Shown here: positions 1-6,890 of the stretch, one piece after another
Layout: every line of letters starts with the position of its first letter
Position numbering within the stretch: position 1 is the stretch's first letter
Source: an uncultured Eubacteriales bacterium
GTDB taxonomy: Bacteria; Bacillota; Clostridia; Christensenellales; Aristaeellaceae
Direction of reading: 5' to 3'
Assembly: GCA_900553265.1 (NCBI GenBank)
Contig: USDD01000107.1
Span: forward strand, 1-8,487
DNA: 8,487 nucleotides
Position numbers and translations under genes: made by a program
Notes under the pieces: model-generated
What the model saw: only the letters and a program-made list of their open reading frames with translations
The model's database searches: none
What the model was told of the DNA's origin: nothing

Positions 1-24
1 CCCGCCGTTCTTTTGAGCGGCGGG
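1..24 (-). terminator. GC-rich hairpin, probable operon terminator
   Basis: Positions 1-7 (cccgccg) pair perfectly with 18-24 (cggcggg) around a 10-nt loop. The hairpin begins about 19 nt past the stop codon of the PfkB kinase, where the end of the leftward operon is expected. On the minus strand any T-run would fall before base 1, outside the window, so it cannot be verified. On the plus strand the hairpin is followed by ccgttttcttt, so it may also stop a transcript running rightward from a neighbouring gene. Confidence 0.6.
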
Positions 25-42
25 CCGTTTTCTTTCGGAAAA

Positions 43-1083
43 TCAGGTCTTCGGGGCGCAGAATTCGTCCCATGCGCGGAGCACTTCCTCGCGGGTGGCG
101 GTGCCGGTGGTTCCGATCTTGCGGATGGTCACCGCGGAGCACAGATTCGCGCCCTGCACAGCCTGAAGCGGCGGCGCGCCGCCGGCCAGCAGGCTGGCGA
201 AGCCGGAAAGGAAGGCGTCTCCCGCTCCGCAGAAGTCGATGGGCGGCTCCACCGCACAGGCCGGACAGCGCGTCACCGCGCCGTTTTCGGCCGCGAAGCA
301 GCCCTGCGCGCCGAGGGTCACCAGCGCCAGGCGATTGTTCCTCAGCGAAATCTTCGCCGCCAGCTCGGACAGACCGTCCATGTCCATGGCCGAACCGTCG
401 CCGAAGGCCCGGGAGGCCTCCACCTCGTTGGGCTTGACCACGACGCAGCGATACTGCGCCACGCGGTCGCGGCTGTCCACGACGACGGTTCGCCCCTCCT
501 CGCCATAGCGGCAGAGGCGCTCGCGAACGGCCGGAGTGACGCAGCCGAACCGCATCTGATCGCTGACGCAGATCACGTCCGCGTCGGCCGCGGCGCGCTC
601 CAGCGCGTCCAGCACCGCCCGCTCGCAGTCCTCGGGCAGCGGCGCCCGGTTTTCGAAGTCCAGCCGCGGATCCTCGTAGGCCACGTCGGAAATGCCGCGG
701 CGGACGGGCTTGATGTAGGTGTTGGTCACGATCCCGTCCCGGCGCACGATTCCGTCGGCGCCGATTCCATGCTCCGCCAGCGCCCGCAGCAGCAGATCGC
801 CGCGCCAGTCCGTTCCGGCTGCGCCCACCACCCGCAGCGCGCCGGGCCGCAGCGCGGCGATGTTGCAGGCCACGTTGCCCGCGCCGCCGGGGGAAAAGCG
901 CTCCTCCACGATGGGCAGCGGGTAGTGCGGCGTTTCCCGGGAGAGCTCGCTTAAACGCATGTCGGCGTGCCAGTAAATATCCAGGCAGAAATCGCCGATC
1001 AGGCAGATCTTCGCTCCGTCCACGGCCTCCAGCCGGCGCCGAAGCTCCTCCCGCGTCAGCGGATGTTCAGGCATATTGTACAT
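43..1083 (-). CDS. PfkB-family sugar kinase, HldE kinase-domain-like
   Basis: This 346-residue ribokinase/PfkB-fold kinase should transfer phosphate from ATP to a sugar or sugar phosphate in the cytoplasm. Seen in the protein: an N-terminal strand with GDFCLD (30-35), the substrate/lid segment leading to GGAGN (66-70), KPNE (217-220), the ATP-site TLGAQG (257-262), and CGAGDAF (285-291), whose Asp289 is the expected catalytic base. Layout and spacing follow the kinase half of HldE (D-glycero-beta-D-manno-heptose-7-phosphate kinase), including an RLDFE-like stretch (140-144) and a C-terminal KIGTTGTAT segment. The cytidylyl/adenylyltransferase half of bifunctional HldE is absent. The ATG at 1083 is preferred because ggggaag lies 7 nt upstream; an in-frame ATG at 1074 is the alternative. 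Only 4 nt separate it from the stop of the DHS-like gene, so the two are almost certainly cotranscribed. The family call is firm. Heptose phosphate as substrate is inference, and other PfkB substrates are possible. Confidence 0.9.
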   Translation of the reverse strand: MYNMPEHPLTREELRRRLEAVDGAKICLIGDFCLDIYWHADMRLSELSRETPHYPLPIVEERFSPGGAGNVACNIAALRPGALRVVGAAGTDWRGDLLLRALAEHGIGADGIVRRDGIVTNTYIKPVRRGISDVAYEDPRLDFENRAPLPEDCERAVLDALERAAADADVICVSDQMRFGCVTPAVRERLCRYGEEGRTVVVDSRDRVAQYRCVVVKPNEVEASRAFGDGSAMDMDGLSELAAKISLRNNRLALVTLGAQGCFAAENGAVTRCPACAVEPPIDFCGAGDAFLSGFASLLAGGAPPLQAVQGANLCSAVTIRKIGTTGTATREEVLRAWDEFCAPKT

Positions 1084-1087
1084 GGGC

Positions 1088-2053
1088 TCACTTCCCCGTC
1101 AGTTTCTCGTAGAGGTTGGGAATGGTCTGCTGATGATCTCCGCAGAAGTGCCAGCCCCGGCCGCCGCAGCTCACGGGGCGGTTGACAATGTTCTTCCGGG
1201 GGCGATAGTAGTACTGCGGATTTTCGTAGCCGATCCTGCGGCGGTAGTCGCCCAGATCGATCAGGTCGAAGTTGGCGGTGGTGATGTCGAAGGTGGGATA
1301 GCCCAGATTTCGGGAGATGGACAGCGCCTTCAGGAACACCTCCGGGCCGATCACGCCGGAGCCGAAGTTCATGTACACGCCCTTGTCCAGATGGGCCACG
1401 GAATAGCACATCTTGTGGAAATCGATTCCGCTGGCCTTTCCGATGGCGGCGAAATCCACGCTGGGATGCTGATGGATGATGTCCGTGCCCAGCGCGATGT
1501 GGTACGTCGCGGGAATGTCCATCCGATACGCCTGATACAGCACGCAGTCGTCCTTATAGGGGAAGCGGTCGGGATGCTCGTCGATGTATCGGGCCAGCGC
1601 CTCGCCATAGCCGATGTTCGCCGTCGCGCCGCGCTGAATGGCCTCGTTCATCCACGCGCCGGTCTGCTCCCACATGCCGAAGGAGCCGTCCTCGATGGCC
1701 GTGGGCACGTCCTCGGAGGTGCCGCCCAGACAGGCCAGCTCGAAGTCGTGGATGCTGAACGCGCCGTTGCCGGCGATGTGGGTGATATAGCCCTCGCGCA
1801 TCAGCGCGATGAGATAGGGCGACAGGCCGCACTTGACGACGTGCGCGCCCATGGAGAGGATGATCTGCCGGCCCTCCGCCCTCGCCCGGCGAAGCTGCCC
1901 GATCAGCGCGTCGAAGTCCGCGCCTCCCCACTCGCCCGGCTGATACTGCCCGGGACGCTTCAGGTTGTCGATGCGCACGAGGTTATGGCGGTTTTCCGCG
2001 GAATAGGTGTGGATTTTCGAAAAATCCAGCGTCATGCTCCTTCTGTTTTCCAT
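1088..2053 (-). CDS. Deoxyhypusine-synthase-like protein of unknown function
   Basis: A soluble 321-residue protein with no signal peptide or membrane segment. I recognise it as a bacterial family usually labelled hypothetical or deoxyhypusine-synthase-like, with a presumed Rossmann-type NAD-binding fold. Conserved-looking blocks are SMGAHVVKCGLSP (67-79), GNGAFSIHDFE (95-105, resembling the NGA..HD segment of deoxyhypusine synthases), GGTSED (110-115), GTDIIHQHP (189-197), NFGSGVIGPEVFLKA (229-243) and a Tyr/Arg-rich C-terminal segment (281-294). True deoxyhypusine synthase modifies eIF5A, which bacteria lack, and the usual lysine context near the C-terminus (WGK) is not seen, so that reaction is unlikely. 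The start at 2053 is supported by gaggaa 7 nt upstream, overlapping the HAD stop codon; a second in-frame ATG at 2035 is too close to its aaggag. The gene sits between a HAD phosphatase (11-nt gap) and a sugar kinase (4-nt gap), which points to sugar-phosphate metabolism. Its reaction is unknown. Confidence 0.85.
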   Translation of the reverse strand: MENRRSMTLDFSKIHTYSAENRHNLVRIDNLKRPGQYQPGEWGGADFDALIGQLRRARAEGRQIILSMGAHVVKCGLSPYLIALMREGYITHIAGNGAFSIHDFELACLGGTSEDVPTAIEDGSFGMWEQTGAWMNEAIQRGATANIGYGEALARYIDEHPDRFPYKDDCVLYQAYRMDIPATYHIALGTDIIHQHPSVDFAAIGKASGIDFHKMCYSVAHLDKGVYMNFGSGVIGPEVFLKALSISRNLGYPTFDITTANFDLIDLGDYRRRIGYENPQYYYRPRKNIVNRPVSCGGRGWHFCGDHQQTIPNLYEKLTGK

Positions 2054-2064
2054 ATTCGTCTTCC

Positions 2065-2865
2065 TCACAGTCCCAGGAATTCCAGAATTGCGTCCAGCTC
2101 GGTGAAGTCGCCGCAGATCGCGTCCGCGCCGGCGCTGAGCAGGCGCTCGCGCTTGACGGGGTTCACGCCGCGGCGCGCCGCCTCGTCGCTGGCCAGTCCC
2201 AGCGTGCGCGCGCCGGCCTCGCGGCCCAGCCGGATCTCCACCCGGCCGTCGCCGATCACGGCGAAGAGCGCGCCCTGAAGGGACTCCTGCTCCATCAGCT
2301 GGGCGATGACCTTCTCCTTGGAGCAGCTCTCGCTGCCCACGGGCGCGCCGGCGATCTGGGTGAAATACTGCGTCAGGCCCAGCGCTCCGGCCTCGCGGAG
2401 CACGTCGGGATGGTCGGTGCCGCTGGCGACATAGAGCTTCACGCCGCGCCCGGTCAGCGCGCGCAGGAAGTCCTCGCCGCCGGCAATGAGGTAGTCCTCC
2501 CGGGAAACCGCGCCGCTTTCCAGCGCGCTCAGGCGCGCGTCCACGGTCTGCATCAGGCGGCGGTTGTACTCTGCCTTGTACCGCCACGGATCGGTGGGCG
2601 CGCCGGGATTGCGTCCATGGCTGCGCACGGCCTCGGCCAGCCACTTCATCTGATGGATGGTCTGAATTCCGGCGGACTCGTTGATATAGTCGTCCACCTC
2701 GCGCTCCAGCGCGTCGTCCCACGCGCCGCCGGAGATCATCTCCAGCATCAGCGGCTTCATGACCGACTCCCAGCCGCAGCGCAGCGTGGAAATCGTCCCG
2801 TCAAAATCAAAGAGCACCGCGCGGACAGGATTGCGCGCAGCCGCATGCAGAATTTCCATTGGCAT
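2065..2865 (-). CDS. HAD-superfamily hydrolase, probable sugar-phosphate phosphatase
   Basis: A cytoplasmic 266-residue haloacid-dehalogenase-fold enzyme, most likely a Mg-dependent phosphatase. Visible motifs are I, DFDGT (20-24, nucleophile Asp20 and acid/base Asp22); a helical cap inserted at about 30-120; II, the Ser/Thr in VASGTD (146-151); III, Lys in CSKEK (181-185); and IV, GDGRVE (205-210, Asp206 and Glu210). The arrangement is that of a C1-capped HAD, as in phosphoglycolate phosphatase relatives. The start is taken as the ATG at 2865 with aaagga just upstream; the ATG at 2859 (MEIL) is nearly as good. An open frame continues upstream to 2985, but those 40 codons run into the tandem-repeat spacer and have no ribosome binding site, so I treat them as spurious. 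It is followed after 11 nt by the DHS-like gene. Phosphatase substrate cannot be read from sequence; a bisphosphate made by the downstream kinase is an attractive guess. Confidence 0.88.
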   Translation of the reverse strand: MPMEILHAAARNPVRAVLFDFDGTISTLRCGWESVMKPLMLEMISGGAWDDALEREVDDYINESAGIQTIHQMKWLAEAVRSHGRNPGAPTDPWRYKAEYNRRLMQTVDARLSALESGAVSREDYLIAGGEDFLRALTGRGVKLYVASGTDHPDVLREAGALGLTQYFTQIAGAPVGSESCSKEKVIAQLMEQESLQGALFAVIGDGRVEIRLGREAGARTLGLASDEAARRGVNPVKRERLLSAGADAICGDFTELDAILEFLGL

Positions 2866-2900
2866 TGATTCCTTTCGAAATTGGAGAGGGGAAATGCGCT

Positions 2901-3289
2901 CCGGCCAGAGAGGGCGCGCCGATGGCGCGACGCTCGACTGCTCGCGGCCCGGCGCGCTCAGACCGGACGGAGAGCGTGTGTCCATTGCACGACTGGCGGC
3001 TGTTCGAGCCCTCTGGCCAGAGGGCTCGACGATTGCACGGCAGACGACGTTTCGCGGCCCGGCGCGCGCTCAGTCCGGAGAGCGTGTGTCCATTGCACGG
3101 CCGGCGGCTGTTCGCGCGTCCTCTCGCCAGATGGCGCGACGCTCGACTGCTCGCGGCCCGGCGCGCGCTCAGTTCGGAGAGCGTGTGTCCATTGCACGGT
3201 CGGCGGCTGTTCGAGCCCTCTGGCCAGAGGACGCGCCGATGGCGCGACGCTCGACTGCTCGCGGCTCGGCGCGCGCAGACCGGAGAGCG
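2901..3289. repeat. Imperfect tandem repeat, 108/108/99-nt units plus partial fourth
   Basis: Four copies follow one another between the GH38 and HAD genes: about 2901-3008, 3009-3116, 3117-3215 and a partial 3216-3289. A 20-nt core, gagcgtgtgtccattgcacg, recurs exactly at 2972, 3080 and 3179 (spacings 108 and 99). A second shared block, starting gatggcgcgacgctcgac, occurs at 2921, 3130 and 3238; unit 2 has a diverged version here. Each unit opens with a form of ccctctggccagagg. Individual units differ by 2-nt and 4-nt indels, which argues against a translated repeat. Units 1 and 4 contain a short hairpin, cgcgcc-gat-ggcgcg (2915-2929 and 3232-3246). The whole 504-nt spacer (2866-3369) contains no convincing gene. 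It lies inside the presumed transcript and could form structured RNA or be a dispersed repeat family. Confidence 0.9.
3004..3029. repeat. 26-bp perfect palindrome in repeat unit 2
   Basis: Bases 3004-3016 are the exact reverse complement of 3017-3029, giving a spacer-free palindrome centred on ctgg/ccag. It spans the junction of repeat units 1 and 2. A shorter 14-bp version (3217-3230) occurs at the junction of units 3 and 4, and the unit 2/3 junction has a decayed form (cctctcgccag). Such a site could be cruciform-forming DNA, a protein-binding site or a snap-back RNA hairpin. Nothing shows which. Confidence 0.85.
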
Positions 3290-3324
3290 CGGGCCGTCCG
3301 CCGCGCCCGCACAGTCCGCTCGGG

Positions 3325-3339
3325 CGCGGGAAGCCCGCG
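3325..3339. other. Small GC hairpin downstream of GH38
   Basis: The sequence cgcggg-aag-cccgcg forms a 6-bp stem with a 3-nt loop, about 30 nt past the GH38 stop codon. No T-run follows on the minus strand, so it is not a standard terminator. It might stabilise the 3' end of a processed GH38 message or partly reduce readthrough into the downstream genes. Confidence 0.4.
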
Positions 3340-3369
3340 GAACCTCGCCCGCCGGCCGCGAGAAGGAAT

Positions 3370-5868
3370 TTACCTCTCCCACTCGGTGAACAGCACCTCG
3401 CGCACGGGCGCGCCGGCGTCGTCGGGGATGAAGATCGATTGAATCTCCAGCGGCGCAAGATGCAGCTTCAGATCGCGGCCGAGCATCGGGGCCTTCACCG
3501 ACGCGTCGGTTTCCGCGCCCACGGTCTCGTTCAGGCGCAGGATCCAGCCGCCGCCGTCCTCCGCTCGCTTGAGCGCGCCCACGGAGACGTTGGAGGGCTC
3601 AACGGAGAGGCCCTCGTACCGGGCGGGCAGCGGGCCCTCGTGGTAGGTCTCCACGATGCTGGTCAGCGGGCGGTTGAACAGCTCGCCGCGGCGGGCCAGA
3701 CCGGCCTTCGTCCAGCTGCCGTCGTGGGGAACCAGCGCGTAGCGGAACTCCTGCGCGCCCATGTCCGCGTGGACGCAGCGGTCGTCGCGGTTCCGCTGGC
3801 CGAAATGGTCGGCGTAAATCGACGTGTTGGCCACGGTCAGGCGCAGCTCGTTTCCGGCGGCGGAGAAGCTGTACTTGCCGTCGTTGAGCACCGCCAGACC
3901 GCCGGTCTCGCCGCCCAGCTGCATCCAGCGATGGCCGGTCTCCTCGCAGCCGTCGCACTCGCGCTCGATCACGCCGTAGGAGATCTCCGCGCGCGCCTTG
4001 GGCGACTGGGCGGCCACCGGGAAGCACAGCTTGAGCATGCGGAACCTCTCGCGCATGTCCAGACGCGCCTCCACCTCCAGCTGATCCGCGTCGGCGTAGA
4101 GGATGAAGTCCTGCACGAGGGTGGACGCGCAGGCCGTGGTGGTCACGCGCAGCTTCGCGCGCACGGGGCCTCGCTCGAGAATCTCAAAGCGGGCGTTTTC
4201 GAAGCCCTCGCGGAGCTTATCGAAGGTGAAGACGCGGTGGGCCCAGGTGTCCGCGTGCTCGATGTCCACAAGCCGCGGCAGCGCCGGGGCGCTGAGGGTC
4301 TCGCGGCCGCTGTCTATGCGCATCAGGCTGACCAGCGCGCCGGTCTTCGGGTCGAACCGCGCGGACAGATGCCTGTTTCCGATGCTCGTTTCGGTGATCG
4401 TCAGGCCGGAGGCGGCGACGGCGGCGGCGTCATTGTCGTCGGGAGTGCGCAGCGCGCGGTCGCGCTCATGGCTGGCGCGGCCCTTCTCGTCCAGATAGAT
4501 CCAGTACAGCCGATAGCCCATGGGCGGCACCTCGGCGACGAACAGGCTGTCCCACTTGTCCTCGCCGTTGGTGCGGCTGGCGCGGACGGTCTGGATGGGC
4601 GTTTCCACGTCGCTTTCGTCGGCGGCGTATTTCACCGCGCCGTAGACCTGAATCTGCGCCTTCGCCGTGAACGGATGGGGATTGAACACGACCACGGGCG
4701 TGCCCAGGCCGTCCAGCTCCCAGAGGCGGAAATGGCTCTCCTTGCTGCGCAGCCGTCCGGGAATGCCGCCGACCGTGTCCACGGCCCATGAAATCTTCTG
4801 CAGCGCCTCGTTCTCCGCCCGGGCCGCGATGGAGCGGGCCTCGTCCAGCTGAACGCGCGCGTCCTCGTAGGCCTCGCGGATGGAGCAGCCGCAGAGCACG
4901 TCGTGGAACTGGTTGAACATCAGGTTGTACCAGCCCTGACGCAGCAAATCGGGCTTGTGTCCCGTCAGGCGCGAGGAGAGCGCGGCAAAGATTTCGCTGC
5001 GGATCAGCGCGTTTTCGGTGACGCGGTTGAGATGCTTGATCAGCGAAGTGGCGCTGTAGCAGCCGCTGGCGTGATGCTGAAGCTCAGTGCGCCACTCGGG
5101 CAGCTTCAGTCCCTGCGCCTTCACGGCCTCGAAGTAGGCGTCCGGGTCGGAGAAGATCACCTCTTCGCCCTTTTCGCCGTGCTTCTGATATTCGTGGATG
5201 GAGGCGATATTCTGGATGGTCGGGCCGCCGCCGTGGTTGCCCACGCCGTAAAAGCACATGATGGGAAAGCCCGTGCGCTTCTCCTCGGCCAGCGCCGCGG
5301 CGACGTCCTCCTGCACGGAGCCATAGCGCGAGCCGTAGCCGTCGATGATGCGGAAGGCCGTCACACTGGAGCCGTCCGGCGCAAACCACCGAAACAGCGG
5401 CCCGGGCAGCTTCGAATTCTCGAAGGAATCCGGACGCAGAAAGACGTAGTTTTCAATGCCGCCGCGCTTCAGCAGCGCGGGCAGCATGGCCGAATGTCCG
5501 AAGGAATCCACGTTGTAGCCCGTGCGCACGGTCACGCCGAACTTTTCCTTAAAATAGCGCTGGCTGTACAGAAAATGTCGGGCGAAGGCCTCGCCCGAGG
5601 GCATGTTGCAGTCGGGCTGAATCCACATGCCGCCGACGATGCGCCAGCGGCCCTCGGCCACCCGGGCGCGGATCTTCTCGAACATGGGCGGGCAGCTCTC
5701 CTCCACCCAGCGGTAGTACTCCGCGCAGGCGGCGGTGAACACGAAGTCCTCCGACTCATCCATGCGATCCAGCGCGGACTGGAACGTCGCCTTGACCTCC
5801 TGATAACCCTCCTGCCACTGCCAGAGCCAGATGGGGTCGATGTGGGCGTTGCCGATCATGTAAATCAT
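3370..5868 (-). CDS. Glycoside hydrolase family 38 alpha-mannosidase
   Basis: An 832-residue retaining alpha-mannosidase of the GH38 type, cleaving terminal alpha-mannosyl residues from oligosaccharides; no signal peptide is seen, so it should act in the cytoplasm. The N-terminal catalytic barrel carries the zinc ligands in NAHIDPIW (7-14: His9, Asp11) and the nucleophile Asp121 in YNVDSFGHS (118-126). A further His ligand lies in LQHHASGCYS (263-272), and FNQFHDVLCG (318-327) is a family-typical segment. The rest, from about 350, matches the helical-bundle and beta-sandwich part. Length fits bacterial GH38 enzymes (about 800-1000). The ATG at 5868 is chosen because gaggagg (5880-5886) lies upstream and the protein then begins directly with the first barrel strand; a TTG at 5904 would add 12 residues without a ribosome binding site. 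It is the first gene of the operon, behind a strong promoter. Exact linkage specificity is unknown. Confidence 0.95.
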   Translation of the reverse strand: MIYMIGNAHIDPIWLWQWQEGYQEVKATFQSALDRMDESEDFVFTAACAEYYRWVEESCPPMFEKIRARVAEGRWRIVGGMWIQPDCNMPSGEAFARHFLYSQRYFKEKFGVTVRTGYNVDSFGHSAMLPALLKRGGIENYVFLRPDSFENSKLPGPLFRWFAPDGSSVTAFRIIDGYGSRYGSVQEDVAAALAEEKRTGFPIMCFYGVGNHGGGPTIQNIASIHEYQKHGEKGEEVIFSDPDAYFEAVKAQGLKLPEWRTELQHHASGCYSATSLIKHLNRVTENALIRSEIFAALSSRLTGHKPDLLRQGWYNLMFNQFHDVLCGCSIREAYEDARVQLDEARSIAARAENEALQKISWAVDTVGGIPGRLRSKESHFRLWELDGLGTPVVVFNPHPFTAKAQIQVYGAVKYAADESDVETPIQTVRASRTNGEDKWDSLFVAEVPPMGYRLYWIYLDEKGRASHERDRALRTPDDNDAAAVAASGLTITETSIGNRHLSARFDPKTGALVSLMRIDSGRETLSAPALPRLVDIEHADTWAHRVFTFDKLREGFENARFEILERGPVRAKLRVTTTACASTLVQDFILYADADQLEVEARLDMRERFRMLKLCFPVAAQSPKARAEISYGVIERECDGCEETGHRWMQLGGETGGLAVLNDGKYSFSAAGNELRLTVANTSIYADHFGQRNRDDRCVHADMGAQEFRYALVPHDGSWTKAGLARRGELFNRPLTSIVETYHEGPLPARYEGLSVEPSNVSVGALKRAEDGGGWILRLNETVGAETDASVKAPMLGRDLKLHLAPLEIQSIFIPDDAGAPVREVLFTEWER

Positions 5869-5879
5869 CGCGGTCGAAT

Positions 5880-5886
5880 CCTCCTC
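5880..5886 (-). promoter_or_regulatory. Ribosome binding site of GH38
   Basis: Minus-strand gaggagg ends 11 nt before the ATG at 5868. It lies inside the reading frame that would begin at the TTG at 5904, which favours the shorter protein. Confidence 0.7.
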
Positions 5887-5983
5887 GTTTGTTTTTTTAC
5901 TCAACGAACCCGTTGCCGGGGAATTTGCGCAGACGCAGCCGACCGCGCCTCGAAGGGCGGCGTTCCATTCATGTTCTTTATAT

Positions 5984-6000
5984 TTAATTATCGAAATTAA
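5984..6000. promoter_or_regulatory. Inverted repeat in GH38 leader, possible operator
   Basis: The halves ttaatt (5984-5989) and aattaa (5995-6000) are perfect inverted repeats around atcga, within an AT-rich island unlike the surrounding GC-rich DNA. It lies roughly 10-30 nt downstream of the predicted transcription start, where a bound repressor could block initiation or elongation. No regulator gene is in the window; the operator role is inference. Confidence 0.4.
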
Positions 6001-6017
6001 AAAAATCTTATAACCAC

Positions 6018-6046
6018 AGTATATCCATTTTCGATCGCGCTGTCAA
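6018..6046 (-). promoter_or_regulatory. SigA-type promoter of GH38-HAD-DHS-like-kinase operon
   Basis: On the minus strand TTGACA (6041-6046) and TATACT (6018-6023) are separated by exactly 17 nt, nearly a perfect vegetative promoter. Transcription should begin near 6011, leaving a leader of about 143 nt before the GH38 ATG. The leader contains the 17-bp inverted repeat and a small hairpin with a GCAA tetraloop (cccg-gcaa-cggg) near 5916. Such a strong core promoter suggests that control, if any, is by repression. Confidence 0.85.
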
Positions 6047-6082
6047 GATTGCGAACACCCTTCTTCTGACGAGCGCGGCGCG

Positions 6083-6586
6083 TTATCTGTACGATCTATC
6101 CTGCTCCAGCAGCTTTCCATTGAAGCTGTTGAGCACGCACCGCTCGCCGAAGCCGTACTCCTCGAGCATCTGAATGGTTCGATCCGCGCATTCGTAGGCG
6201 ACGGCCTCGTTGCCCTCCACGGGATATTCCTTCAGCTCGAAGTCGATGAGCATGTTGTCGCGGCGGGCGCAGAGCTTCAGAAACTCCTCCAGCGTCGGCG
6301 GCGCCTCCCTGGGGAAATCCTCGAAATCGGCGGCCGCGTCCAGAGCCTTGAACTGAGCAAGCGTCATCTCGTGCACCAGTCCGGTTCCGTCGGTGGTGCG
6401 ATCCACCGTGGGATCGTGCATGATCACCAGCTCGCGATCCTTCGTCATGCGCACGTCGGTTTCGATCATGTCCACGCCCGCGTCGATGGCGCGCTGAAAA
6501 GCGGTGATGGTGTTCTCCGGCGCGGTAAAGCGCTCGCCGCGATGGGTCGCCACCAGCATTCTGCTGGGATGTCCTTCCCACATCAT
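6083..6586 (-). pseudogene. Glycerophosphodiester phosphodiesterase, C-terminally truncated
   Basis: The 167-residue reading frame is clearly the N-terminal two thirds of a GDPD (UgpQ/GlpQ type), which hydrolyses glycerophosphodiesters to glycerol-3-phosphate and an alcohol. The signature residues are present: HRG (15-17), PENT (23-26), ETDVR (42-46) and HDPT (57-60). Bacterial cytoplasmic members usually run 230-260 residues; here similarity ends at about SFNGKLLEQ, followed by DRSYR and a stop, so the last barrel strands are missing. A good aggagg lies 8 nt before the ATG at 6586 and overlaps the stop of the permease remnant upstream, so translation initiation looks intact. The promoter of the GH38 operon begins about 40 nt past its stop, suggesting a deletion joined the two units. 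A folded, active enzyme is doubtful. Confidence 0.85.
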
Positions 6587-6598
6587 CGTCTTTTCCTC

Positions 6599-6880
6599 CT
6601 ATTTCATGCCGCGATAGGCAAAGCCCTGAATGATCTTCCGGCTGGCAAAGCAGAACACGATCAGGATCGGCAGCGTGAGCAGGCAGTTGCCCGCCATCAG
6701 CGTGTTCCAGCGAATGCCCACCTCCGCGTCGCGCAGGCGCTCGATGGCCAGCGTGAGGGGGCGGAACCGGTAGAAGGGGAACACAAAGGCGAGCATAACC
6801 GCGAGCTTTATCAGATCTCCACCGAAGGTCGCGGCGCGGCTGCGCGCGCGGGCAGAGGAAGTCAATTTCAGCTTTTCCAT
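6599..6880 (-). pseudogene. MalG/UgpE-type ABC permease with internal deletion
   Basis: The frame gives 93 residues where sugar/glycerol-phosphate ABC permeases have about 270-290. The first part (to about residue 36, ending in VMLAFVFPFY) looks like the N-terminal tail and first membrane helix. From about residue 38 (RPLTLAIERL) to the end it matches the family's C-terminus, including the last membrane helix (LLTLPILIVFCFA) and the closing FAYRGMK. The middle, with most helices and the EAA loop that docks on the ATPase, is missing, and the two ends are joined in frame. The start is the ATG at 6880 with aaggag 6 nt upstream. The next gene is a GDPD, as in ugp-type glycerol-3-phosphate uptake operons (UgpE then UgpQ), so I infer that origin. 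It cannot work as a permease. Confidence 0.8.
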
Positions 6881-6890
6881 GGCATGCTCC

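Noticed and set aside
13..954. 313-codon rightward frame antisense to the kinase
   Set aside because: Low-complexity His/Arg/Ala-rich product mirroring the PfkB gene; no ribosome binding site.
2901..3289. CRISPR array
   Set aside because: Units are about 100 nt and similar along their whole length, with no unique spacers and no cas genes.
2807..3382. Repeat-containing peptide on the minus strand (PCNGHTLS repeats)
   Set aside because: Repeat units differ by 2- and 4-nt indels and several frames on both strands are open at once; no ribosome binding site. More likely non-coding repeat than a repeat protein.
2881..4791. A 636-codon rightward open frame across the repeats and the GH38 gene
   Set aside because: It is antisense to a well-supported GH38 enzyme, has no recognisable domain and exists because the DNA is GC-rich.
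5869..5904. TTG start adding 12 residues to GH38
   Set aside because: No ribosome binding site before it, and the strong gaggagg lies inside the extension.
5901..5972. 23-residue leader ORF in the GH38 5' untranslated region
   Set aside because: It starts with ATG but has only a weak aaagaa upstream and no run of regulatory codons; an attenuation role cannot be supported.
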